From: Crocinitomix catalasitica ATCC 23190
Lineage (GTDB): Bacteria > Bacteroidota > Bacteroidia > Flavobacteriales_D > Crocinitomicaceae
DNA length: 64,000 nucleotides
Direction of reading: 5' to 3'
Assembly (NCBI RefSeq): GCF_000621625.1
Contig: NZ_JHXV01000012.1
Coordinates: forward strand, 62,001 to 126,000
A model generated the notes under the pieces. That model was not told the DNA's origin, searched no databases, and saw only the letters and a program-made list of their open reading frames with translations. Positions 18,445-26,986 of this stretch are shown here, piece by piece. Numbering within the stretch: position 1 is the first letter of the stretch; every line of letters starts with the position of its first letter. Made by a program: the position numbers and the translations under genes.

Positions 18445-18861
18445 CTATTCTTTTTTTATATAGTAGACATCTAATTCAGCATATTTACCGTTTATTTTGA
18501 ATAATTCAGGATAGCTTAAATCTATTTCTAACGTATCAGGCATTGGATCTAATGTGTTTTTTGGCCAACGAATCTCCCATGCAACTTTATAAATTCCTCG
18601 ATGATCTTTTTCTAAAAATCTAAACTTATTTTTCTTAAACTCATATTTACCATGCGTTGTAGTACCATTAGTATTCTTTTCAAATGTCATATCTTCTTTA
18701 AAAACAATAAAAGAGCTAAATTCTTTCTTCTGTTCGGCAGACAAAGTATCAATATTTTTAAATGACAATATATCATAGGCAGTCCAAGTCCCCACATATG
18801 GATTCTGAGAGAAAGCGCATGTTGAAATGATTAATATAGTAACTGTGAATATTAACTTCAT
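18445..18861 (-). CDS. Exported lipocalin-like protein, 138 aa
   Basis: I start it at the second methionine (MKLIFTVTILIISTCAFSQ), since that begins a proper signal peptide; the longer frame from 18894 would put 11 polar residues in front. The mature start NPYVGTWTAYDIL has the G-x-W strand of lipocalins and of Bacteroidota lipocalin-like domains, and GKYEFKKNKFRFLEKD continues the barrel pattern. Small-molecule binding is inferred only from that fold guess. It is led by the promoter repeat at 18899-18962. Confidence 0.65.
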   Translation of the reverse strand: MKLIFTVTILIISTCAFSQNPYVGTWTAYDILSFKNIDTLSAEQKKEFSSFIVFKEDMTFEKNTNGTTTHGKYEFKKNKFRFLEKDHRGIYKVAWEIRWPKNTLDPMPDTLEIDLSYPELFKINGKYAELDVYYIKKE

Positions 18862-18898
18862 AAATTCGAGCTGTTTAAATGGAATTGATTTCATTATA

Positions 18899-18962
18899 TT
18901 AGGTCGTTAGGCTTGAATCAAATATAGTATTTCTGTTTAGGATTATAGAATGATAGGTTTAA
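18899..18962 (-). promoter_or_regulatory. Promoter repeat upstream of 18.9 kb gene
   Basis: Minus strand: ATTCTATAATCCTAAACAGA followed by the TATATTTG motif (18919-18926), then the box GCCTAACGACCTA. Carries promoter and CTAACG box but not the AGGAGTATC leader element of the full-length copies. Confidence 0.65.
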
Positions 18963-19023
18963 AAAAAATAGAATTTTGGCTGAATACATATGCATTTTAC
19001 CTCATCTTCGCAACAGGATAAAC

Positions 19024-19692
19024 TTATTTTAAAGCATTCCTTGACAATTTAGATTTGTCTATCATAAAATATTCACTAAATAAGTTAGTCATTATTTGGT
19101 CAATTTCTCGTTCATTATAGGAGTCTAAATTCCGTCTTGATTTTGTATAATTATCTCTAGTTATTTTTTCAGCAACTTCTCCGACTGTTTTTAGGTCTAG
19201 TTCAGCGCCCATTTTATTAGAAATCCAAAATCCAGCTAAGCAAAAAACAATACCGATAATGCCATATTGCCAATTGAAAAACAAACCAACTAATGCCGTT
19301 ATCAAAAGGAAGAAAAGTGCGCTCGTTATAAGTTGATGGGGGCGAAGTATGTCTATCTTGAAACCAATTAAATGATTAACTTCTTTTATGTTTTGAATTC
19401 TTGTTTGTTTAGGTAGAATATCTACCAATAAAGTTTCTGATTTAATGTTTTTCTTTTCAATATTCAACGTCGTAGACAATGTATTTCTCAATTTATAGAA
19501 TGCTTGCTGTACCGTACAGTCATCCGTTTTTACTCGATCAATTTTAGATTTAATGTGATCAAAAAGTTGTTCGAATGTTTTCACATAAGCGAGTTCACTC
19601 TCTTCAAAGCGTATATCTAACGAATTTCCAATCTTTAAGATCAAATCTTCAAGATCTTCTGTGTCGAAATCTTTGAGTTCGTATGCTCTCAT
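19024..19692 (-). CDS. Membrane protein with acyl-carrier-like N-terminus, 222 aa
   Basis: Two membrane segments at about residues 124-142 and 144-162. The soluble N-terminal 115 residues (EDLEDLILKIGNSLDIRFEE, then DDCTVQQAFYKLRNTL) have helix spacing like acyl-carrier-type bundles, but no D-S-L phosphopantetheine site, so it would not be a functional carrier. The C-terminal part is helical. I have seen similar Bacteroidota proteins without an assigned function. It follows the metallopeptidase-like gene by 106 bp on the same strand. Confidence 0.6.
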   Translation of the reverse strand: MRAYELKDFDTEDLEDLILKIGNSLDIRFEESELAYVKTFEQLFDHIKSKIDRVKTDDCTVQQAFYKLRNTLSTTLNIEKKNIKSETLLVDILPKQTRIQNIKEVNHLIGFKIDILRPHQLITSALFFLLITALVGLFFNWQYGIIGIVFCLAGFWISNKMGAELDLKTVGEVAEKITRDNYTKSRRNLDSYNEREIDQIMTNLFSEYFMIDKSKLSRNALK

Positions 19693-19798
19693 TTTTGTGA
19701 TTGGTAACGATAAATGTAAAATTTATTGATTTGCAATTTACTTAGAATATCCGTATTTAGAACGCTGCAAACTTTATGGGAGAGCCAGACCAGGTATC

Positions 19799-20569
19799 TT
19801 ATTCTTCGTTTTCGTCTTCAGGGATTTGCCAAATGAGCTGCTCATTAGCCAATATGAATTGCATTGATTTTCTGAAATCTGCCTGACTCTGTTTATTCAA
19901 GTATTGGACCCATTTAGGATTGTTTTCATCTCTGCTATATGCAAGCAGCGCTAAGGCATAGCCCCATTCATTCTGAGGTAAATATCCAAGTTTAGAATAA
20001 CCCCATGAATTAGTATTTGAAGTAAAATTAAATGAAGAATTCGCATTGAAAATTCCAAAACCAAAAAGAACTGTTGTCAAGTCGGTCAAAGGTTCGTCAT
20101 TTTCTTCGATTCGCTTTTCACCAAGTAGTTTAACATGGGAGAGTTCATGTGCGACCGTTGCAATTAATTTTTCTCCTTGTGTTAATAAAGCTTTGTCAAG
20201 GCTGATGGTGTATTTTCCATTCGCACCTTTAAGATAAGAACCAGCTGTTTCCGAATCATCCTCCATGGCAGTAAACAATATGGATGATCCATAATTGAAC
20301 TCTATGATACCATTCGAAAACATTTGGAGTATAAGATCATTTGTATCTATTCTCATTGCTTCCGCTATGATCGAAACTACTTGTTCTGCCGTTTCTGATT
20401 TATCCTCAAATTTTAACGGAAAGTCTTCTTTAGAAGGTATGTATATTTTCCGTTCGTTAATTCGAATATCATTGAATTCATGATTTAGCCAAGAAAAACT
20501 TTGTTCCATCCAAATTCTGTTTTGCTCAGATATCGGTAGTTCAATTTTCTTTTTTCTGAATAATCCCAT
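19799..20569 (-). CDS. Zinc metallopeptidase-like protein, 256 aa
   Basis: The motif TVAHELSHVKLLGE (about residues 138-151) is a complete HExxH zinc site with the following glutamates as candidate third ligands. No signal peptide or membrane segment, so cytoplasmic. A Gly-rich stretch and a Trp/Tyr-rich C-terminal half surround the site. The protein is smaller than typical M48 peptidases and lacks their membrane part, so it may be a minimal gluzincin or a non-catalytic relative. First gene after a full-length promoter repeat (20592-20742). Confidence 0.65.
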   Translation of the reverse strand: MGLFRKKKIELPISEQNRIWMEQSFSWLNHEFNDIRINERKIYIPSKEDFPLKFEDKSETAEQVVSIIAEAMRIDTNDLILQMFSNGIIEFNYGSSILFTAMEDDSETAGSYLKGANGKYTISLDKALLTQGEKLIATVAHELSHVKLLGEKRIEENDEPLTDLTTVLFGFGIFNANSSFNFTSNTNSWGYSKLGYLPQNEWGYALALLAYSRDENNPKWVQYLNKQSQADFRKSMQFILANEQLIWQIPEDENEE

Positions 20570-20591
20570 TTGTTAAGTATTAGTCAAGCTA

Positions 20592-20742
20592 AAAACATAT
20601 CTATGATACTCCTTTTATCCTGTTCATTCTGGATTGATTTTGTTATATAGGTCGTTAGGTTTGAATCAAATATAGTATTCTGTTTTGACTTTTAGAATGA
20701 CAAGATCGCAAATCAGAAAAAACTTTAGGTCAGCTATAATTT
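20592..20742 (-). promoter_or_regulatory. Full-length promoter-leader repeat upstream of metallopeptidase-like gene
   Basis: Minus strand, in order: TTATAGCTGACCTAAAG, TTTGCGATCTTGTCATTCTA, -7 motif TATATTTG (20667-20674), box CCTAACGACCTATATA, and AAAAGGAGTATCATAGATAT about 30 bases before the start codon. The AGGAG within the last box could serve as a ribosome-binding or structural element. One of four copies that carry all blocks. Confidence 0.7.
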
Positions 20743-20852
20743 TTTCGCAGCAGCAGCGCGGTTATTGGCGAAGGGCTTAGAAGAACTTGTGGACTTCCAA
20801 AGTTATGTAAAGTTGTCATTGATACTATGTTCTCCCCTATTATTGTATCAAT

Positions 20853-21563
20853 TTATTTCAATAAAGTTTCTTTAGCAGTCTTATTTCTAATTCCTTCCAA
20901 ACCTTCTTTTAAAAATTTAGTAACCATTGGTTCGAACAGCCAGCGTGGCATTTTTTTAGGATTAAATTGTACACTATTCTCGGCTTTTGTTTGATTTTTA
21001 GCGATCTTTTCGAAATGCCAATTCCCTCTATAAAATTCAATTCGCTTCAGTTTTTTAGATGGCGGATTAGGACAATCTTCCCATGATTCGTGCCAACTTA
21101 CACCAATATTTCCGTCTTCTTTCGCAATAAAGAGATACTTCACACGCATCTCTGTATTTTTAAATATAAAGGGTTCCTTATGAATCACATAGGTTAAAAG
21201 ACTGTCTTTAGTTTCTTCGACAATCTCATAGGTTGGATACTTTTTCTTTTCTGATCCATTGGCGAGGTCTTGAATATCCTCTCTGAAAGAAGCCAAGCAT
21301 GCCTCTGAAGTTGATTGTACCTCGCCCTCAATTTTGTATTCTAAGGAACCTGTATCATCAATTTTGCGCGCATATATTGTCCATGTAGGCGCTTCATTTT
21401 TTTCAATTTTTACAATTTTCCAATGCTGATTTTTATCTTCCATAGAAATGCTATTTCGACTTGAACTACAGCCGACAGTAGTATATAATAATACACATAA
21501 AATGCATAGTGAGATTATTCTTCTTAACGGTATATTAGAATATTGGATTTTGAATGAAGTCAT
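20853..21563 (-). CDS. Hypothetical lipoprotein, 236 aa
   Basis: Signal with a lipobox at TVGCSSS (cysteine near residue 32, preceded by a basic start and hydrophobic core). Mature part includes WHFEKIAKNQTKAEN and an aromatic-rich central strand region; no known domain. It forms a likely pair with the gene ending at 21643, 79 bp upstream on the same strand. Function unknown. Confidence 0.6.
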   Translation of the reverse strand: MTSFKIQYSNIPLRRIISLCILCVLLYTTVGCSSSRNSISMEDKNQHWKIVKIEKNEAPTWTIYARKIDDTGSLEYKIEGEVQSTSEACLASFREDIQDLANGSEKKKYPTYEIVEETKDSLLTYVIHKEPFIFKNTEMRVKYLFIAKEDGNIGVSWHESWEDCPNPPSKKLKRIEFYRGNWHFEKIAKNQTKAENSVQFNPKKMPRWLFEPMVTKFLKEGLEGIRNKTAKETLLK

Positions 21564-21642
21564 TTTAATTTTTTTTTAAAAGAATTATGCTATTGAAATT
21601 GTTCAATATCTGGCATAAATTTTCTCGTAGAGCTGTATTAGG

Positions 21643-22269
21643 TTAATGTTTGGTCAGATAGAGATTTTCTATAACAGCATTCGAAATACCATAATAAAAA
21701 TTGTCATCTCCTCCTGATTTTATTAAGAACTGAATGATTAAATATTTTCGTTCTTTTTCTGAATGGCATTTTGTAAGATTAATTTCAAAATGTTCAAATT
21801 GCTCCGAAGGCTCACTTATTTTTACTACAACTGCATTTTCAGCAATTAGATCATTGTTTAAATTTTCAATTATTGATGCATCTTTTGTTTTTGAATAGTA
21901 TACAGCGATGATCAGCGTGTCTTGTGTTTGATCCATATCGGAACCTGAAAACTTAACCTCACCTTTCAACATTTTTAAAGCTTTTATTGAGTCACCGACT
22001 TCAATAAAAGTAAAGCCACTATTGATTGATGTTCTATATGTTCTGAAAAGAGTTAATGTTTTATTTCCCTTTTCTGTTAGTTTATTTAAATCGAAAAAAC
22101 CAAGATCCCCATGATTTCTAATTTCTAAATTTATACTTGATTCAACCCAATCAACAACAGCTAAACTTATGTCTAATTTATCTTCTTTTAATGAACTCTG
22201 CGCTATGGTTAAATTGGCAGCGAACAAAACTGCCATTGTGGTGATTAATGATTTGATATTTTTCTTCAT
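21643..22269 (-). CDS. Exported hypothetical protein, 208 aa
   Basis: Clear signal peptide (MKKNIKSLITTMAVLFAANL, cleaved after TIAQ). Mature part is beta-rich and moderately acidic with no cysteine pair or catalytic motif that I recognise; it is probably periplasmic or secreted. Transcribed toward the lipoprotein gene, with a 79-bp gap, so likely co-expressed. Confidence 0.6.
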   Translation of the reverse strand: MKKNIKSLITTMAVLFAANLTIAQSSLKEDKLDISLAVVDWVESSINLEIRNHGDLGFFDLNKLTEKGNKTLTLFRTYRTSINSGFTFIEVGDSIKALKMLKGEVKFSGSDMDQTQDTLIIAVYYSKTKDASIIENLNNDLIAENAVVVKISEPSEQFEHFEINLTKCHSEKERKYLIIQFLIKSGGDDNFYYGISNAVIENLYLTKH

Positions 22270-22569
22270 TCCTAAGTTATATAGCCAAATGGGCTGTTAT
22301 TTTGAAAATCAAGTGTTAATTTGATTACTTATAACAAAATTAAGTGGAATGAAATTTCTGTGCATTCACTAAAGTTAACGTTACCCAATTTATTATTATT
22401 TTCAAATAAATTGATGGCGTACATTGATAAAAGAAGATGTTTTAAACGTATGTTATGGTGCGTTCTATCATGTCCATGCCTTAAAACATAGTATCTAAAT
22501 AATAGATGATGTGTAAATATCGAACCTGTTCTTCAGCCTATTTTCAAAGAAGATTCAGAGCAGTGTGAT
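22270..22569. other. 300-bp intergenic gap, AT-rich
   Basis: Between the end of the Crp/Fnr gene (minus strand) and the start of the exported protein gene. It holds a short palindrome TTAACGTTA (around 22374-22383), possibly a regulator site. No open frame, no repeat copy and no clear terminator could be supported. Confidence 0.35.
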
Positions 22570-23151
22570 TTATTGTTTTTGATCTAAAATTCTTTTGCGA
22601 ATTCTACTCAGTGATTGAGGTTTCATTCCAAGGTAGCTCGCTATTTGATGATGTGGCGCTCTGTCTAGTAAATGTGCTTTGGTCTCCAATAAGTTAAGGT
22701 ATCTTTCTTCAGGTGAGGAAGTGACAAACATATTCCATTCTTCTTTCGCTGCACTTATCTTTTCTAAGGCTATTCCTTGAAAAACAGTATCTAGTCGAGG
22801 TAATGCAGCACGAATTTCCTCTTCAAAACTTTTGTTGCTAATGGTTAAAACGCAATCTTCTATACATTCCCAATAATGTTTTGACGGAGCTCCATTCCCA
22901 GAATTAGGAGTAAAAGTATCACCTTCCATGAAAAAGGCAGTTGTTTTGTCTTCTCCATCTTTAATGATATATTCCCTAACACAGCCTTCCACCACCATGT
23001 AACATTTCGTTGGAATTTGCCCTTCTTTCAATAATAAAGTTCCTTTTTTAAACTCATCTACAATTGTTTTATCAACAATTATTTCAACTTCTTCTTTATT
23101 CAGCAATTCGAATTTACTGATCAATGCTCTTATTTTTTCTTCTAAATTCAT
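22570..23151 (-). CDS. Crp/Fnr-family transcription regulator, 193 aa
   Basis: Residues of about 10-120 form a cyclic-nucleotide-binding beta roll (KGTLLLKEGQIPTKCYMVVEGCVREYI). The C-terminal domain contains the helix-turn-helix APHHQIASYLGMKPQSLSRIRKRI (about 165-188). The helix-turn-helix R-I-x-x-I ending is typical of the Bacteroidota subgroup. No cysteine set for an iron-sulfur cluster, so it is not an FNR-type oxygen sensor. Targets are unknown; it is the only DNA-binding regulator on the minus strand of the accessory region and could act on its repeated promoters, which is a guess. Confidence 0.9.
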   Translation of the reverse strand: MNLEEKIRALISKFELLNKEEVEIIVDKTIVDEFKKGTLLLKEGQIPTKCYMVVEGCVREYIIKDGEDKTTAFFMEGDTFTPNSGNGAPSKHYWECIEDCVLTISNKSFEEEIRAALPRLDTVFQGIALEKISAAKEEWNMFVTSSPEERYLNLLETKAHLLDRAPHHQIASYLGMKPQSLSRIRKRILDQKQ

Positions 23152-23301
23152 TTTAATAGGACTAGGTGCATTTTACTAAAGGCAATGCTCCATAACGCAG
23201 GAGTATACTAAACGATTGCGGCGTATACCTTTTAATTCGTTTGAAGATATATTTTTTTTATATAACTGAAGGCAATTGCCGAACAATTTGCTGTGAATTT
23301 T

Positions 23302-23862
23302 TTACTTTTTTGTTCGCAAATTTTTTCTTTTTAATATTTCGAATAAACCCAAAATTATGATTGTGATTATTAAACCTTGCAGAAATATCATTCCAATTCC
23401 GAATAAGAGCGAATTTACGAATTGGAAGCTCTCATTCTGGGGCAAATAATCTTCATGTAAACTTGTCACAATAATTACATATCGCTCAAAATAAAATCCG
23501 GCTTTCATTAAAAATGCAACCAGAAGTATATAACCAAACTTTGTCCATAAACTTTTAACCATCAGCGTGAATGGTAAAAATAAAGCGAATGAAAGTGATA
23601 TCAAATATGCAATTTTATATGATCCATTCGGTCTTGTTATAAAGACATATTCGTCACCCTGTGTAAATATTCCTATCAGAAAATGGATAAGCGTCATTAT
23701 CGTATATGAAATAATAGTCCAACGAATTAAATTCAGAGCTTTTCTGGTTTCAAATCGGTTTTTAAAGAATAGTTCCACGAAAAATAGTGTCAAAATTATT
23801 GGTATCAAACAATAAATTAGATTCACATCAATTATTTTTAAAAACCTGCAAAATAATTCCAT
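23302..23862 (-). CDS. Small polytopic membrane protein, 186 aa
   Basis: About five hydrophobic segments (residues 12-30, 46-66, 82-104, 108-124, 153-176), with a basic tail (KRKNLRTKK) that should face the cytoplasm. No motif identifies a transporter or enzyme. It is led by a full-length promoter repeat and has 150 bp to the Crp/Fnr gene downstream. The tail frame is in-phase and contains no internal stop. Confidence 0.6.
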   Translation of the reverse strand: MELFCRFLKIIDVNLIYCLIPIILTLFFVELFFKNRFETRKALNLIRWTIISYTIMTLIHFLIGIFTQGDEYVFITRPNGSYKIAYLISLSFALFLPFTLMVKSLWTKFGYILLVAFLMKAGFYFERYVIIVTSLHEDYLPQNESFQFVNSLLFGIGMIFLQGLIITIIILGLFEILKRKNLRTKK

Positions 23863-23920
23863 TTGTTATTGTCTTCAGTATTTCACTTGAATAGTCTGCA
23901 ACATGTGCAAATCAAACATA

Positions 23921-24062
23921 AGCGATACTCCTTATATCCCTTTCGTAAAGCATTGATCCATTAATTCTCTTAGATCGTTAGTTTATAAACAAATATAATG
24001 TTTCTAGTTTGGAATATAGATTGACAAGAACGAAAATGAGAAAATCTTTCGCTATAAATATC
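23921..24062 (-). promoter_or_regulatory. Full-length promoter-leader repeat upstream of membrane protein gene
   Basis: Minus strand: TTTATAGCGAAAGATTTTCT, TTGTCAATCTATATTCC, ATTATATTTG with the -7 motif TATATTTG at 23990-23997, box CTAACGATCTAAGAG, and ATAAGGAGTATCGCTTATG. All conserved blocks are present but each has some changes, as expected for an older copy. Confidence 0.65.
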
Positions 24063-24117
24063 ACAATTTGTAATGTTCTGTTTTATTTATTCAGTTCTTA
24101 TTTCATTCAGTGTAAAA

Positions 24118-24705
24118 CTAATGTTGAAAACTTAGTTTCCCTAGCGTATAAAAAAATGTTTCATAAGCTAAAAATTTAAGCTTTGGAATAATTGTTCGAT
24201 ACATAGATGTTTTTGATGGGGATGGCTCACACTTAATTCCAGTTTGGAAAGCTAGTTCCATTGAGCGTTTCATATGTAAAGGATCACTAACAATTAAAGC
24301 ACTGGAATAATTCAGTGAATCCATTATCCCTTTCGCTTCAATTAAATTTTCATAAGTATAATTTGAATATTCTTCGATTAGTATGTCTTTTGTAGGAATA
24401 CCTTTTTCAATTGCATAATTCTTCGCTAGGTCACTATCTGAAATTTCTTGATTTTCTCCTTTACCTCCCGTAAAAATTATTTTGTCGATAAGTTGGTTTT
24501 GATAGAGGTAGATTCCGTGCTCAATACGCTCAATAAAAACAGGCGATAATATTCCATCGTGCGTTCCTGCTCCGAGTACTATTGCTACATCACTTTTCTT
24601 TGCTGAGTATTCAAAAGAATATCTATATATTCTAATTGAGTTAAAGATCATGAAAAGCAACAATAAAATACCAATGTATTTGATGAACTTTTTCAGTCGT
24701 TTCAT
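24118..24705 (-). CDS. YdcF/SanA-like DUF218 protein, 195 aa
   Basis: N-terminal membrane segment (about residues 8-27) anchors it to the inner membrane with the domain outside. The DUF218 fold is recognised by VAIVLGAGTHDG, IIFTGGKGENQE, the NYTYENLIEAKGIMDS helix and SALIVSDPLHMKRSM. Relatives (SanA, YdcF, ElyC) act in envelope maintenance, some on lipid carriers; the substrate is not known for this one. A second, longer family member is at 38876-39643. It follows the DUF1963 gene by 68 bp. Confidence 0.82.
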   Translation of the reverse strand: MKRLKKFIKYIGILLLLFMIFNSIRIYRYSFEYSAKKSDVAIVLGAGTHDGILSPVFIERIEHGIYLYQNQLIDKIIFTGGKGENQEISDSDLAKNYAIEKGIPTKDILIEEYSNYTYENLIEAKGIMDSLNYSSALIVSDPLHMKRSMELAFQTGIKCEPSPSKTSMYRTIIPKLKFLAYETFFYTLGKLSFQH

Positions 24706-24773
24706 GATTCAAAATTATCTCCAAAAAATGATTTTAAGCTGCTTCTAAGACGATTAACAAACAAAAAAAAGTT

Positions 24774-25544
24774 CTATGTTAACAGATCTGCAATATCAAG
24801 TTTGCCTTCTTTTAATTCATTTGCAAGTACTATTCCACCAATAAAACCACCTGCCTCACTAAATATTTCTGCATCAATTTCAAAAAGTAAAACTACTTCT
24901 TCTTTGTCGTTTTCGTTATTGTCATCTTCATCTTCGTCTTCAAACTCATCTTCAAACTCATCTTCTTGAGACAAATCAATATATTGCGGATATCCTAATA
25001 AAACCTCAAAATCAGCATCCTCATCATTAAAAACCTTATTATTTAAAAATGTAGGAATGTCATCATCAACAAAGTCTCCATCATCTTCTAATTCTAAATC
25101 CATGCTACCAGGAAGAGAATAAAATTGATGAAATTCCATTTTGAATTCTTCCAGTACTTCCGTATTTTCAGGAATTGTTGCTGCGATTAAATCAGTCTCG
25201 GTTACATATTTTATAACAGCTTCTTCCATCCCATCTTCTCCACGGAAAAAAACCAATATATTTCCTGAACTAGGCAATTGCTCACTTCCATCAAACCCCT
25301 GTAAATCATTACAGTTGTATTGTAAAACAAAACTAAGTGGACCTCTTTTGTCGCTAGGCCATTCAAAGTTTTTAGGGACATCAGGAATACCACCTTTTTT
25401 TGAATCACCAATTTTTATATTCGCGTCTTCATCATATGTAATTGCAATTTGAGCTTTTATCTCTGCAATAATATCAGCACTGTCAGTTTCTGTCCAGTCT
25501 AGTTGCTTAATAAAAGTGTCTAATTCTGTTTTTAAATTTTTCAT
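24774..25544 (-). CDS. DUF1963/YwqG-like protein with acidic tract, 256 aa
   Basis: The pattern GDSKKGGIPDVPKNFEWP and LSFVLQYNCNDLQGF (GG-x-P-x-W/P and Q-x-x-x-x-D) is typical of DUF1963/YwqG proteins, which are predicted to be cytoplasmic and of unknown function. A run of Asp/Glu residues (about 198-222, about 80 per cent acidic) interrupts the domain before the last strands, which is unusual. GGFIGGIVLANELKEG closes the fold. It is led by a full-length promoter repeat and followed by the YdcF-like gene. Confidence 0.78.
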   Translation of the reverse strand: MKNLKTELDTFIKQLDWTETDSADIIAEIKAQIAITYDEDANIKIGDSKKGGIPDVPKNFEWPSDKRGPLSFVLQYNCNDLQGFDGSEQLPSSGNILVFFRGEDGMEEAVIKYVTETDLIAATIPENTEVLEEFKMEFHQFYSLPGSMDLELEDDGDFVDDDIPTFLNNKVFNDEDADFEVLLGYPQYIDLSQEDEFEDEFEDEDEDDNNENDKEEVVLLFEIDAEIFSEAGGFIGGIVLANELKEGKLDIADLLT

Positions 25545-25573
25545 TGTTTATGTTTATAGATGAAAACACCCGC

Positions 25574-25722
25574 ATATCAAATATGTCTGTGATACTTCTT
25601 TTATCTAAATGGATACATTAATTGTCTTGGGGCGTGTTGTGAACCAAATATAGTATTTCTATTTTGGATTACAGAATGATACAGTAGCAAACGAGAAAAT
25701 ATTTTAGATCAGCTATAAGCAT
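25574..25722 (-). promoter_or_regulatory. Full-length promoter-leader repeat upstream of DUF1963 gene
   Basis: Minus strand: TTATAGCTGATCTAAAATAT, TTTGCTACTGTATCATTCTG, -7 motif TATATTTG at 25645-25652, a diverged CTAACG box (here CACAACACGCC), and AAAAGAAGTATCACAGACAT. Good match to the 20.6 kb copy over about 150 bp. Confidence 0.7.
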
Positions 25723-25843
25723 TTGGTCGCATCAGTAGTAGCACAGCTGGGGCACAGATAAATAGAAATTGATAAAATTTCGAGCTTGTACTGAACTTTA
25801 ATAAACCTCAGAACGCCTTATTTGCAATAAGCAGTGTTATACA

Positions 25844-26686
25844 CTATTTTAAGTTTTTAAGATATGCTTCTAATTCAGTGATAACCCATTCAGGTTCTCC
25901 AAGATGGATGTAATGACCACTATTAGTTGTGTTTAATATTTTTACATTGGGCTTATTTTTTTTCCAATCTGAAAATTGCTTTTCCTTAATTTTAGCATTT
26001 TGCTTCGTTAGAAATGTACTCGCTTGGTAGGAGGCAAGAATTGTGATCGGGATATCTGTAGGAAGTGGATACATTCTCATTATTTGATCAATGTTATAGG
26101 CTTCTTTCCATTCGTTAAATACACCAATAGTTCCTTTTTTATAACTAGTGTCCCATGCCGTTTTCATTGAATCTGCAGATTCTGGAGACATATGATTGAA
26201 AACCTCTTCATAGATGTACTCATTAGTTGGATCGATTAAGAATAAGCCTGCAACTTTAGATGGAAATGACTGTTGATACTTTCTAACAATATGACCTCCT
26301 AGAGAGTGTCCTACTAAAATGATAGGTCCATCAATATTATTTTGGCTGATTAAAATGTCTAAGTCTTTTACTAAATTTTCGATAGTTCTTGGATTATCTG
26401 TGGCTGGTGATTGTCCTATTCCTCTTCTATCGTAAGCTATTGTTTTATAGTTTTTAGAAATGCTTGTTTGAATACTTTCCCAATTATTTAAAGGGGTTCC
26501 TAATCCTGATTCAAAAATGATAGTTGGACTTCCTGTTCCTTTAATAAGTGTGTTAAATGCTACTGTTTTGTCCGTTTCTATTTTACCCTTTGTTTTTATA
26601 TCATCGGCCTGTGCATTTTTATTGTTTGTATTCATGCATGCTATAAAAGGGATAAACAATAAAAGACTTAATTTTGACATATTCAT
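25844..26686 (-). CDS. Alpha/beta hydrolase lipoprotein, 280 aa
   Basis: Lipobox at cysteine 17 (FIPFIAC) predicts a membrane-anchored periplasmic enzyme. The fold is clear: IIFESGLGTPLNNWESI (oxyanion region), TIAYDRRGIGQSP, nucleophile elbow ILVGHSLGGH (serine at about 127), an acidic residue in LFLIDPTNE, and the histidine in NSGHYIHLGEP near residue 258. Substrate unknown. The domain most resembles proline iminopeptidase-like or esterase-like hydrolases; I cannot choose between them. Led by a full-length promoter repeat at 26706-26848. Confidence 0.85.
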   Translation of the reverse strand: MNMSKLSLLLFIPFIACMNTNNKNAQADDIKTKGKIETDKTVAFNTLIKGTGSPTIIFESGLGTPLNNWESIQTSISKNYKTIAYDRRGIGQSPATDNPRTIENLVKDLDILISQNNIDGPIILVGHSLGGHIVRKYQQSFPSKVAGLFLIDPTNEYIYEEVFNHMSPESADSMKTAWDTSYKKGTIGVFNEWKEAYNIDQIMRMYPLPTDIPITILASYQASTFLTKQNAKIKEKQFSDWKKNKPNVKILNTTNSGHYIHLGEPEWVITELEAYLKNLK

Positions 26687-26705
26687 AATTGTGTATCAGT
26701 ACGAA

Positions 26706-26848
26706 TATCAAACAGCCGTGAGATATTCCATTTATATAGATTGATTTTATTTCTGTCTAGATCGTTAGGTGCTAATCAAATATAGTATTTCTATTTTGGA
26801 ATTTAGAATGATAAGGTTGCAAATCGAAGATCCTTTAAGGAAGTTTAA
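26706..26848 (-). promoter_or_regulatory. Full-length promoter-leader repeat upstream of hydrolase lipoprotein gene
   Basis: Minus strand: TTTGCAACCTTATCATTCTA, CCAAAATAGAAATACTATAT with the -7 motif at 26777-26784, box CCTAACGATCTAGAC and AAATGGAATATCTCACGGC. The TTATAGCTGA block present in the 20.6 and 25.6 kb copies is missing. Confidence 0.7.
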
Positions 26849-26986
26849 ACTTTTGTGACGTAACATCAGAAATATTATGGGGCTGGGAGCAACACCAGGG
26901 CATAAGTCTTCGTTCGACAATATCTGAACAGATAAATTATGTTACTTTTTCAATAAAGGATTAGAAATCTGGATGAATAGCAATGT

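Noticed and set aside
18895-26850. Intergenic repeats as integron attC sites (GTTAGGY matches GTTRRRY in several copies)
   Set aside because: The motif occurs in only about half of the copies, lies close to the start codon of the following gene instead of just after a stop codon, has no paired R/L boxes with the required inverted repeat, and no integrase is in the window. A shared promoter and leader explains the conservation better.
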